In this document: positions 46,301 through 58,600 of the stretch, in pieces | Numbering within the stretch: the first letter of the stretch is position 1 | Layout of the letters: each line of letters begins with the position of its first letter | Source of the DNA: Atrichornis clamosus | Lineage: Eukaryota > Chordata > Aves > Passeriformes > Menuridae | DNA: 64,000 nt | Direction: 5' to 3' | Assembly (NCBI GenBank): GCA_013400975.1 | Contig: WBMZ01014161.1 | Location: 117,501 to 181,500, forward strand | Notes under the pieces: generated by a model | Told to the model about the DNA's origin: nothing | The model's input: only the letters and a program-made list of their open reading frames with translations | The model's database searches: none | Translations under genes and position numbers: made by a program

Positions 46301-49300
46301 CTGCTGGTAGAGAGGTGAGAAACTCAGTGGTGTGATTTTGATGGCCCCTTGGTCAGGAATGAGGAGTGCTGGCAGTAGCTGAGGATATTTTATAACGCAG
46401 GCAGCATCCTTCAGCTCCAGCTGGAGACCTGTGGGAAAAGGGACTCTTCTCGTTTTCCCAGGAGAGCAAAAAGGTAGAATGCTGCAAGTAAAGCTATGGC
46501 TGAAACAGAACTCTTTGAAGGTCTTTATCAGGTGTCCCTCCCTAGTTTTGCACCTACTTTTTCTTCTCTCTTCACTTTTTCTGGACCTTTGGATCATCCT
46601 CACCCTTCCTTGGAGGTCTCTTGTGGGTAGTTCAGGTCATCCTGAAACTCTGCCAACCCCCCCTCTGGCTGAGACCACCCTCCTGTGGAGGAGAGCAGAT
46701 GAGCCTGGCCATATTTTCTAATCCATAAGGTAGAAACCGCGCATGCCTCTCCCAACCCCCTAGCCTGGAGTAGCTGTTTCATTTAATTTTCCCTTCCCTG
46801 AAATTCCTGTTTGTTTGTTTCCAGTTTCAGGATGGCCACCAAGCTCCTTTCAGTGCTGAGTTAGGGGAACAGAGGGTACAGTAGCAGCCAGACTCACCTA
46901 TTAATCAAATTAATGTGTCTTGGTGAGCCAATTCAGAACACCACAGCGCTGGTTCTTGTGATTTCGTAACATCTCATGACATTCAATATTTTTGTTCAAG
47001 CTCTACTTTCCAGATTCATGTGATGATGGGGGAAGCTGAGGAAGAATTAGCAATAAAGTATCTAGAGCACCTGGCTGTAGAGAGTAATTGGCAAACGGGA
47101 CCCCAGTGCATCCTAAAGTGTCAGAAAACCAGCAGGCAAATAAAAAGCACCTGCAAACAACTGTTGTTGGCTGAGCCTGCGGGAGGGATGCACGAAATGT
47201 GCTTGACTGGCTGCTCCTGTGGACAGGAGCCGTTGAGTGCTGATTCCAAGCTCTCCAAAGTGCCACGATGTTTTCTGGGCAGCCCCTTGTGGGAAGCTGG
47301 GAGCCGGCAGGGAAGCGGAGTGTGTGTGCGAAGTGCGGCAAGACATTATCACCCACAAAAGCTATGGAGTGGGAAATCTGAATCTCCAACCCCCAGGATG
47401 GGTAGCAGCCCCTGTCCCCTGAGAAATGACAGAGTCAAATGATGCTGCTCATCCAAATACATCAGAAAATGCAGTTTTACAAACCTCTTGACACGAAAAC
47501 TTTCAAAATATGCAGGATATGGGTCAGTAAGAGAGACACCTGCTAAACAGCTGGGCATAAAGGCAGCTGCAAACTACCCACAGATAAAGGAGATGCTGAG
47601 GCTGACTGTGAGCCTGCTGGAAGTTCTCTCCTGCCATTCTTCTTCTGCTGTGGAAGCGGCTCAAGTTGTTGCCGGGAACAGTTCGCAAAGGCTCGAACAA
47701 AGCCACTGACAGAAATAACTCGAACGCGGAGAGGAAAAAATTGCTTGAGAGTTCTTTTGGGAAGGATTAGGTTTTAAATAATTGCCATTTATGAGTTAAT
47801 TTCACATCCTTTTGGAGCTTGGCCTACTAGGATTTGAAGGCTTGACTGGAGCTGGCAGGCAGGGTGGGCATTGATTCCAGGGCCTGACTGCCAAGAAAAG
47901 GGAAAATATTAAGAGTAAAAATTGGCAATGCAAAAAAAAAAAAAAAAAAGGCCAGGGAAATATAGGGAAATGAGATTTAGTTTAGGAAAATTATTGTTCT
48001 CTGAGCCATGCACTGATTTTATGGTTGGCTTATACGTCACAGTCTTTCATGAGCCTGGCCTTTGTAATCAATGTCTGAAGAGAAACTGGTGGAGAACACA
48101 GCTCCCAATGCTTTAATAATTTGTAAATCCACAATTTTGTTATATTTAATCATGAGTGGTTTTTTTATTTAAATGCGTATCAAAGTCTATTAAAAGCAGT
48201 GGGGAGACTCCTCTCAGCTTTAACAGCTTTGACTCAAGCCCTGTAAAAATAGATGCTACGTGTCTCAAGGCTTCTGCTGCAGCCTTGCCAACAGAGTCCA
48301 CGCAGAAAAGTCAAACCACAGCTCTTCTGTTCCTCACGCCCAGCTCGTTCAGCCTGCGAGTTACCAGGGCCCAGACAAAGCCTGTGTGACAGCTCTCAGT
48401 CCTTGTGCACAATGCTGGACTGTTCCTGAGGGATCTGAGCTTGCTCCTGCCATTCTCTAAGGTGCTGAGCACACGCAGCCCCTCTGTGTTTCCAGCACAG
48501 TGTGGGATAATTTCTGGAGGAAAAGGGGTCTGGAGCTAACACCATCCATGAGGTGAAACCACACACCAAGAGATTGGAGATGCAGACAGATTCAAGAAAA
48601 ACTGATGGAAACAGGTTGTTAGACAGCCTTGTGGATCTCAGTGAAGGACATGTTTTCTTCCTGGAAGAGAGCCATGATGTAGAAATAGACAAACCAGGAA
48701 AGAGGCTGCAGCCATAGCTGAGGCTGTATATTTAAACCTTTTTGCTGTCTGACCATCTGGGCCTGCAGCTAAATTTACCTACAAATTATTTTCAATGTTT
48801 CTACATCTTGAGAGGTAAAAGGTGCACTTGATACTTTATGCCAAGAAAAAAGGCAAAAAAAAAAGTCCTGGCTCAGATTTCCTCTATTTCAGACCTGTGT
48901 GTGTGGTTTTGGATGCCCAACCTGTCATGTGCACCTTCACCCACACCTGCCTTGAACCCCAGGCCGGATGCTCAGCGTGCACAGAGCCCCTTCACAGCCA
49001 ACACAAAATCTGGGTTTGCCTTCCTGCCCTGTACAACACAAGTCAGTGCGACCCCTGGCAATGCAAATGCACTCACATCTTTTTCTGCCTTTCTGCTGCT
49101 ACCGATTTCTTTTTTGAACAATGGCTGGAGGAAGACTCTTTCCATGGTGAAAATGCTTATGGGTTATCCAGAAAGCATAGTTTCTCCCTCAGCTCAGTAA
49201 AATTTACTTGGTGACTCCTGCATGCCTGGATCTCAGGAGAAAGCCCCAAATCCAGGTGAGGTCTGTCTGACCCCTACATATCAGAGGCTTGGTGTGGGCC

Positions 49301-50249
49301 TCTGACACCTCACAGGGAGCTCACGTGAGGGGAACTGAGAGACTGTGGGTGAGAAAGTTGTGGCTTGCAACTTTTGCAACCATCTCCCACAAAATGGGAC
49401 ACCTGTGTCTAGCCCTGGGTTGACAACTGCTGTGGAACGTGTTCACCACCCTGAATTTTAAGTGCCTCAGTCACTCCTTTGGGGACTGGCTTACTAATTC
49501 CTCCTTTGGAAGGCAAATGGATGAGGATGGCTGTGCCTCTTGCTGGTCAGAAGTTAGACCTCCCCAGCTCTTGGGGGATGCTCCAGCACCTACACTGGAG
49601 TACTGAGTGTTCAGCAAGTCTCATCAGGCTCAGTGTAAAGTAATGTCTCATCCTCTGCCTGTGTTGCTTCTCCTCTTAAGGTAATTTTCTCATCTGAATG
49701 GTTTTGTGCAAATGGTTCCTCCATTTTTCTGTAGAGAGAAAAATGTGAAAGTATCTGCTGAACAATCACATCCCAGAGTTGGGGGTTTTTTTTCCTCATC
49801 TTAAACAAAGCCCCGCATCGGTCTCTGATTACTGTCCATCAACTTGGGAAAGACTAGAAGTAATTATATTTGGAGATTAGAGAAATTAAGTCTCAAGAGA
49901 CATGGGACCTTTCACCTTTTTAATGCTGTTGATTGTGTCTTTCTGTTCTGTGTGCCATAAAAATAATAACATTTAAATATTTTATAAAAGCGATCTGTGA
50001 TGGGTGATGGTACAGAACTGATCTGGTGATTCAGTTTATCTATGATTTTTAGCACATTAAAAATAGCCACAGGGAAAGTCTTAAATGCTTCCATCCATTC
50101 CACATTCTGTGTATATCATCTCCATCAGAAAGACTTTCTTGGCAATAAAGCTTCTCTATCCAGCTAGTTGTGAGCATCCTGCCTTCAGAGGGTTGCTTTT
50201 AAGCAAATGGCATGGAAAACTCTTCCAAGGCCAAAATATGTGAATGAGA
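40331..50249. other. Intergenic sequence between KDM6A and DIPK2B
   Basis: Moderately GC-rich sequence contains an 18-base A tract at 47932–47949 and many chance open frames on both strands. No coding exon, RNA gene or repeat family could be supported. Confidence 0.65.
47932..47949. repeat. Poly(A) tract
   Basis: A run of 18 A bases. No retrosequence body was recognised upstream, so it is treated as a simple repeat. Confidence 0.9.
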
Positions 50250-50255
50250 TTTATT
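50250..50255 (-). terminator. Candidate DIPK2B poly(A) signal AATAAA
   Basis: This is the first canonical hexamer after the DIPK2B stop codon on the minus strand. Confidence 0.4.
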
Positions 50256-50496
50256 AATCCTGTAGCCCCTTGTCACTCATGATAATGCTAATAATCCACA
50301 AACCATACATCAGGTACATCCCATGTAACAAACGCATCTCTGGGAGATGATTGATAAATGCCGTGTGCACTCTGCCCCCTCCTCCTCCGCCTTGAAGAGC
50401 AAGCCCCGGAGTTGGGGCAGCTCTTTCCAGCTGCCCTGGTTCCTTCTCTCTTCCTTCACTGGCAGGGGGCTGACACTGCCCCAGCCTTCCCCTCGG
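50250..50496 (-). other. DIPK2B: DIPK2B 3' untranslated region (candidate extent)
   Basis: On the minus strand, the region after the TGA at 50497–50499 runs to an AATAAA hexamer at 50250–50255 (tttatt on the plus strand), giving a short UTR of about 250 bases. A longer UTR using a more distal signal is possible. Confidence 0.45.
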
Positions 50497-50837
50497 TCAG
50501 TATTTGTCGCTGTATCTGCAGTCAGGGTAGCGGTAGGCGAAGCGGGAGTCGCAGGACCGCAGAGGTCGCAGGATCCCTGCCAGCTCTGCCATGGCCTCGT
50601 TGGCACCCTGGTCATCGCTGAGGCCGCCACTGCAGCGCTGCAGGAAGCTGTCGATCCTCCCCTGCACGGGCGGCGGGAATTTCCCCGCCAGGAGCTTCGG
50701 CAAAAGCTCCTGGCACACCATGACGAGGCTGTGCTTCTCCCTGATGGAGTCACAGGACACAAACGCAGACTGGCAGTCCACAGTCAGGCAGCTAAATATA
50801 TCTTTATACTCCTGCTGGCCATCGATCAGCTGGCTCC
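50497..50837 (-). CDS. DIPK2B: DIPK2B terminal coding exon
   Basis: On the minus strand the acceptor is attgtccccgacag. Two bases complete a Gly, then SQLIDGQQEYKDIFSCLTVD and the Cys-containing C-terminal domain follow, ending CDSRFAYRYPDCRYSDKY before TGA at 50497–50499. Many spaced cysteines suggest disulfides, as expected for a secretory protein. The human C-terminus, as I recall it, ends in a similar YPDCKYNDKF motif. Confidence 0.96.
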
Positions 50838-53800
50838 CTGTCGGGGACAATTAAACCAGTTGTTAGAAACATAGTGGTGAGCCCTTGGGCAATCACAGAT
50901 ATCTGTGTTAACATGGGGTTTGTCATTATCTAAAGGGTACGACCACCTTTCACCACAAATTACCCTGTGCTGTAGCTGTGTATGAGCCAATTTTCTCACT
51001 CCTGAAATATGTATATTTTCCTGAATGACAGAGCTCTGCTGAACCGCCTGTCAGAGGAACTGGAGAGGAGTCTGTCAAGTCAAGCTGATGCAGAAAAAAT
51101 CAGAATTGGAGCACAAATCTAAAATGTGGAGTTCCTACAAAAACTACGACAAACAGCCAGACCTGTAATTTTTTCCATGTTAACCAAATCATTAAATTGC
51201 AACAACAGCTCATCTAGCTGGAGACAAGTTAACAGTAATAGCTGTTGGGACAAGAAAAGGAAACCCAGTGGAAAATTTTCTGACAGCTGCTTCTGAATAT
51301 TTGAGACCTGCTCAGCTGAATGTGTGAGCTGAGGAAAGGCCTTTTGAAAGTCTGAATATTCAAAATGAAACTGTTAAATTTTTGGAAGAATAGTCTTTGA
51401 CTAGCTCTGCTTCCAGGGGTAGACCAGTGTAACCTGTGAAAAGTGAATAGTAACCCTTGATTTTATGTAAAAGTGGCAAAAGGGGCATTTTGTTATTATT
51501 GTTGTTATAATAATATTAACCATTATTAGTTAATGTGATAAATGCACATAAAAAGGGTCCAATTTGACCCGATACTTAAACAAAATCATGAAACTTCTGC
51601 TTGCAAATATTGGCATTTGTGTGGGAAAACTTCTTTTAAAAGGAAGACTTCAAATGAGAGCATTCAGCACACTGTGCACACTGAAAGCTGCTGCCAGCTG
51701 CAGAGTGGTCACCAAACCAGTGACTGCACAAACGAAACACCTGCCACCTTCCCGACTCAGGACGGCAGGACCTGCTCCTGGCAAATCTCTCCGGGAACTT
51801 TTCCTTATTTAATTTACCAAGCGATGTTTGGTTAATTAAAAAATTACAACCAGCAGCAGAGGCAAGGGTAGAAGGGGGAAGCTTGGTTTGCCCTCCCGCG
51901 ACAGACGCGCATCCCCGGAGCCCGCGGAGCACCTTCCTCCTTGTCGATGACGCCCAGCGTGCTGGCGTCCCGGATGAACAGGTGCCCGGTGCTGAACACG
52001 CCGAAGGTGCCGGCGTCCACGTGGGTGAAGTACAAGAAGTAGTTGAGGTCGTTGGTGCCCATGGAGCGGAGCACGGCCAGCAGCTGCAGGGCCAGGTCGG
52101 CGGCCACCTCGGGGGCCGCGCCGTAGAAGTCGCGCAGGGGCCGGGTGCTGGCGCTGACCACCAGGCGCCCGCAGGAGCCCAGGTACCGCGGGAAGGGCCA
52201 GCCCTCCACGTCGGGAAAGATCTGCCGGGGAGAGCGGGAATGGGGGGATTGATTATCCCTGCCCTCTGCCCGTCGACGCACCTCCCTCCCGGAGCACTTT
52301 CAAGTGCCCTCCCTGGCTCCAAGCAGCAGTGTTGTGTTTTGGTTTCTGAGTCAGCCTGCAACCCTTCCTCACCCCATCCTGCCCTAGGAGCTGGGAAGGG
52401 TACTGACTACCCCATCCTGGAGTAGTTATGATGTTTTTTATCATTTCGGTCCTTAGAGTAATGAAGGAAGAATCTGGTATTTCAAGACTTAATCTATAAG
52501 GGAGGCTAACTGGAAAGTCTAAGATAATAATAGGTTTTGAATTCATTAAAATTTTAGCCACAGAACAGCTAATTTTAGGTGTCTTTGATGGGTCCCTCAT
52601 GAGCACTGAACAGATGAAGTCACAGCTTGGAGTTGAGGTGGGGCTAAAGCAGTTTTTGCTAATTGGTAAGAACTGCCTGGCTCTTTTGTGAGAGACTTTG
52701 CAGTCTTAGGGGCAGGAGTGGTGGGTGTTTGCTCCAGTAGGGACACTTGGGCTGGGCTCCCTGCATCCCTGCAGCACAGTTATCCCAGGCAGAAATCAGA
52801 CCGTGTGACTGCTGAGCTATGCCAACACAAAGCTTTCTGTCATTTACATTATAACTTATCTCTCTGCCCAGCATCTCAGACCCTGCCAAGGCATTATGGA
52901 CTCATCCAGTTCCATGTTTAAGGTTGCTTCTCCCTTCTGCTGTGAAGGCATTTTGGGCAATGGTGTAAAATCAAGCTATTTCTCTTTGGCATATTTTTCT
53001 CACCTCTTTAAGCTGCATTCCCACATCTTCAGAGTGCTAAGAGCCACAATTTCACGTCCCAGTGACCCATGGCTGGGGTGGCTGAGTGATCCCCAGGAGC
53101 CTTCCAGAGCACGAGCACCATTCCCCCTCCCTGGGATGATGCAGAGCCCTGTGAGCTGCTAAGTGCAGCCGTGGCCTGGGGCCAGAGGTGGAGGATGCTG
53201 CCACTGCCTCTGTTCTTGGTGGAATCGTAAAGGGTTGCAAGAAACAGCAATGAGGACTAAATGTGTGGGGGGCGAAAGGTGAGGATACTCCCTTGGAGAC
53301 ATGAGGAAAGAGAGGAGCCACGTGCCAGGCACGCCAGAAGGGGGCCAGGGGAGGGGTGTGAGGCCTCCCAGATCGCTGCCTTCAAACCCAGAGTTCAGTT
53401 GTATGTGGGATTCCACTGAGCACTTATTCAAAGCTGCACTTTGCCATGGAGCTAGTTACCAGTGGCATGGAAATGGAAAACACAGCACTGGCATGGGAAA
53501 TAATGCTCTTTCTCTTTCATAAACAGTCTGTGATTTTAAGCAATGCATTAGCAATGCAAACTAAACTCTGGGAAGTATCGGGGATGTGTAAAACCCTGGC
53601 TCTCGTAGCACTCTAGTGCAATAACCCACCTGGGTTCTCATTTATTTAAGGGGCCGGGCATCCCTATCTCTCCACAGCTTCACAGGCTGATGCAAGGAGC
53701 ATCTCATGGGTCTGCTTGGCTTCAGCCATCAAGCCCCATAGAAAAAACACTCCTTTTGAAGGCCAGGGAGCTGACCACGACCAGGGGAGGGATGGCAGAC

Positions 53801-56800
53801 ACACACACATCCCATGCGGGGGTTTGCTTGCGAGGGGTCGTGGGCTGGTGTTTCAAGCTGGGGCAGGGTGGTGTGTACCTGTAGCAAGATGGGGTGTGAG
53901 TTCACTGACAGGGTGTACAGCAGGCGCAGTTTGTCCCGGTCAGTGAGGTGATCCATGTAGATGCTGCCAGCGTCCGGCACCTCCGCGTAGCGCCGCACGA
54001 TCCTGTCCAGGAGACGCTGGGATGGGCAGCGCAGCATTGGGCTGGACAGGCCCTGGTGAGAGGAGAGAACGTGGCAAAGGTGTCTATTTTCCAGCCTGGG
54101 ATGCTGCAATGTGCTTGGAGCATGCTGGGGTTACAGGCACCTCCGTGCTCTGCGCACTGCTCCTCGCCCGCTCCAAAGGATATGGGCACACCGGGGATCT
54201 CAGCAGCAAAACCCCCCTAGAAAAAGACCTGTGCCATCCAAAAATGCCATTCACAACTCAGGTTTCCAGAGTGGCCCCCAGTCACGGGCGCTGCAAACCT
54301 CACGTCCCCCGACTGCACAGCACCACCTCTCTCCACACCGCGGGACTCCTCCCTCCTCCCGGGATTCCAGCCCTGGCATCCCGGCTCTCTGGTGGAGCCC
54401 TCCTGCTGTTAGGACAGTGAGTCACTTCCCTCATTAAATAATCTTCGGATCGCCTCGCTGTTTGCTTAACCTGCGAGCAGCTTTCTTGGAAATACTATTT
54501 GCTAAGATCAGTAAACATGCTTTAAAAATGTAAATAAACACTGTGTGTGAGTGTAAGCACAGGATATATTCGCTCTCTGATAAACTCACGCATTAACTAT
54601 CAAAACCAAATTTGAATAGCCTGTGCGTACTTTTTGTAAATACCAGCAACAAACAGAGAACCATTGGGCTAATGGACTCAATTATTACTGTATTTCACCA
54701 TTCAGATGTGAAGGTTTGGCTTGCAAAATTGCACAAGCAATCTACAGCTGGCATAAATGGTATAGAAATTTATATCTTTATAGTCCTTTTTAAAATTTTT
54801 CAGTTAGTCTTCCTTAATAACAAAAGAGAATGGGTCTATGGAGGGTTGCCCACAGTGACACAGAAGCACTGCCCTGCCATGCCTCTCCTGGGGAAGGGAA
54901 GCAGGTTTATTAAAAATGATCCCAGTAGCCAAATTTACTCTTTTGGGTTCTCTTTATAAGTTGATGGCTGGGAGATGTGTTTCAGAGGAAAGGGCACTGG
55001 AGCTCACGTTGCTCCCTGCCATCCTTCATGCTGAGAGCAGGGATTTGACGCAGCATCTCCCCAGGTCATCTGGTAGCTCTGGGGTAGGTCCCTCTCAGCC
55101 CTTCCTGTGCGAGCTGTTCACTTGGCATAAAGCACATAATTACCCAGCCATGACAAAGAAATCAAGAAACATGGAAAGGAGGAGTATGACACTCTCCCAG
55201 TTGGAGGTGGAAAAAGGAGACTGGATGTCCTATGTCTCCTCCTCTATATCCCTGCTGGCCTCAGTGAGGTCCCAACCATTCCTTCCTTGGCCATCAGTTG
55301 CACAAAACAAGTCCAAAATGCCAATAGCTGGTCAAAACTACCCGAAAAACTTAACCCCATCTGAAGTGTTGGTTCACAACAACCAAAAAACCTTTTTACC
55401 CTAAAAAGGGTAAAACATTTGTCAAATATAATTCTCAGTTCCAGTTGCAAGCCTTCATATGCTCCTCTCCTTTGGTGTAGCCTTATCAAGGAAATATTTC
55501 CTCAATTAATTGTCTAAAACCATAGAAGGGGTGCAGGGGGAGGGATGGTCGTGGATTTCTGTCTTGCAGCACTTGCAGGAATATTGTGGCTGACTCTGTC
55601 ACTTTCCCTTTGGAGGAGATGTGAGAAAAAATGAGCAGAACAGAACTGTGTTAAGTTAGAGATAAGCGGTGGAGAAAGTCTCTTGCAGCTCAGTGTGTAT
55701 GCAAATATTTGCAGCCAAAGTTAGAAAGCCTTGCTGCCTGCAGGAGTTTGCAATGCAAAAGCTGAGACCCTGAAGAGTAGGCAGTAGGAACAGAAATCAC
55801 AGTGGCAGAGCAGGCATGGGGGATGTAATTAGGATTTTTCCAAGGTCAGAGCTCATCCTCTTAACACAGCCACGGACACGCACTGCACGTGGTGCTCACG
55901 GCTGCTGGTTTCCTGAGGAACTGCTTCAGGCACAACAGCAGAGGTGTGGGAGCAGAGGAGCAGGGCTGGGTGCTGCCATCAACCACTGGTGCAGCTGCCT
56001 ACAGTTTAATGAAGCCCTGACCCACAGAAACAGGACAGTGGGATCTTTTGATTTCATCAGAGGCAGTCAACAGCATAAAGCTCAGCATCTGGTGGATTGT
56101 TTCAGTGCAGAGGGGTCTCACCTTCCTGCAGACTGATGGAAACATCCCTACAGCAGAAGAGGAGCCAGAGTTGTAAAACTGTCAGACAGGAACTGTCAGT
56201 GGAAGAAAAATGTGAAGAACACATACTCGCAACACTGAAGATACAGATTTATCTGAGAATATCTTAAGTCCTTTGCAGTGACTTATCACCCCAGAGAATA
56301 AGACCTGACAGACAGCCTGATGTATTGTTAGTGATTGATATGGAAAGCTTCTTATTTACTTTGATTAAATACCCACATTTCTATCTCTGATAATGAGTAG
56401 CTCCTGCAAAGCCTACCTGCACTTGGCTGTGATTTTTTAACCCCTACTGCACAGAACATGGTGTATTTCAAACTCCATGTGTACATACATATGTATATGT
56501 AGCACAGACGCACACAGAATTCACTTGGACAAAAAGAAAACTTCTCTTTGCTCTGTTTTCTCTTCAGTCAGCCCAAGGAGGGGTGGCCCAGACCAGGAGC
56601 TCCCTCCTGCCCCACGAGCCACCACCTGGGTGCAGCTTCACCAAACCATTGGGCTTAGGGTGGGCTCCAGGAGGAAACACTTGGATATGGGTGTCAAAGC
56701 ACCTACAGCTCCTGACCACGTGAATCCAAGGGTATCCTTCACTCCCAAAAGAAAAAAAGTAAGGATGCCCTGAGAAACTCATCCCCACTGCCAGCAGGTC

Positions 56801-58566
56801 TCTGATGATGAGGTACCAGGTCAGAGGTGCCACGTCTGGGAGGTGGTGCCAGGGGCTCCATAGGGCCCATCCTTCCCTAGGATGGACATTCTGACCGGTG
56901 AGTGAGCTGCTGCCCAAGTGCAGCACACAAAGAGATGTGGACTGGACTGAAAGGCCAAATAAGCAAGGTGCCAGTGCATCTGCTGAAGGCAGGATGAGGT
57001 GCTGGTCAGTAGCTGCTGGTCAGTAGCTGCTGGTCAGTAGTTTCAGTCTGTCCTAGAGAGAAGGGCTGCAAATGGTGGCTTTTCGCCTCAGTACTGCTTT
57101 CCTCTGTCTGCCTTCAGCATTTTCGAGGCTGTGCTTTGTAGACAGGGCTGTAAATTTGCCCCGTGGACGATCTGTGCTGAAACCAACCTACTTTGTTGCT
57201 GCTCTTCCCCTCTGACAAGAAGAGCACCCAGTGCAGTTTGAGGTGATGAGCTCCTGGGAGAAGCAACGGGTGGCTGGGGCTGCTGTGCAGGCTGAGCCCC
57301 AGCTAAATCCTGCTCATCTCTGAGGCAGGCTGGATTTTGACTGAAGACTTTGCTGCATCCAATAAAGGTTTTCATTGTTGCGGGTGAAATAATCACTGTG
57401 GCAGGCGGCTCAGCTGATGGCTGGGTCAGGCAGGGCAAGCAGCGCAAAGTGGAAAAACATTACTTCATGGCCTGTCATTTTGATTCAAGCACGTTATGGT
57501 TAGCAGTAATTCTCTGTCTATGAGACAAAATTACCTGGGCCCATTAGCTTTCCCCAGTGCTGCTGTATAGGGTAAGCTGCAGGGAAGGGAGAACAAGCAC
57601 TGCTGTGTGACGGCAGCTTTGTGAGACAGGGTGGGCACCGTGTCAGGCACTGAGGAAGGCGTGCTGTTAACACCTCTGAAAAGAGGGAGAGGGGGAAAAT
57701 AAATCCATAAGAGCACTGCTTCAGGTAAGTATTTGCAGTGACATATGGGATCCCCCAAAAACCCCTCTCTGATGGCTCATGCTGGGTTACCAACATGTGT
57801 CTGCCCAGCAAACACTGCAGAGGGGCAGCGGTGCTGGGCTGGGTGCAGGCAGAGGTGCTGGTTATCAGCTGGGAGGAGGGCAGGTGGAATGGCCAGGAGG
57901 AAGGGGATCCCCATCTCTGTGGGGCCAGAGGGACTGGGGAGGTCACACTGTGACCTGCAGTGGCCCACACAGAGGGACAGGGAGGGGGTCTCACATACAA
58001 ACTCACACACACAGAATGACTGGAATGTTGTTGCCTGTGGCTGTTGTTTAATTTAGACCCCTGTGAGACCAGAAGGCATTTTGCAGAGCACATGCCTTAT
58101 CTTAAAAAGTGATTGCTGCTGTAACTCGGAGGTTGGGAATAGGTCCCAGGGCCTCTGGACTCATGTGCTTCTCTGTGTATTCAAACCTATCTGCTGTTAG
58201 AAGGGATTTATCTTCCAAGTTTTTTTTCTCTGACTGATTTACAGAACCAAAGGACCATGAAAACACGAGCAGAGCAATCCTGAGGCTGATGTGTAAAGGT
58301 CTTGGCCTCCCTGCAGCCTCTCATGCCCTTTCCAGCTAAAAAGCTGCAGGGCTTGATGAAGTGTCCCAGGGAGTTTGTCCCTGGGCACGTCCCCCCAGGC
58401 AGGCCCTGAGCTCACTTCAGAGGTGCCCTGGAGCTGGCATCAGCTCAGCTTCCTGCTGCTGCAGCACAGGGAAATTCAAGCTCCTGGGAGAAACTGGATA
58501 GGTGCAAGGCCAGGGTGCCCCAGCCAGAGTCTCTGCGTGGTGCTGTGTGTGTGCACGTGTGCACCC

Positions 58567-58600
<34 letters not shown>

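Noticed and set aside
50347..50874. 175-codon plus-strand frame
   Set aside because: Antisense shadow of the DIPK2B terminal exon.
51883..52425. 180-codon plus-strand frame
   Set aside because: Antisense shadow of the GC-rich DIPK2B exon at 51933–52221.
57518..58093. 191-codon minus-strand frame inside a DIPK2B intron
   Set aside because: No similarity to DIPK family segments is seen, and the flanking second and third exons already join in phase without it.
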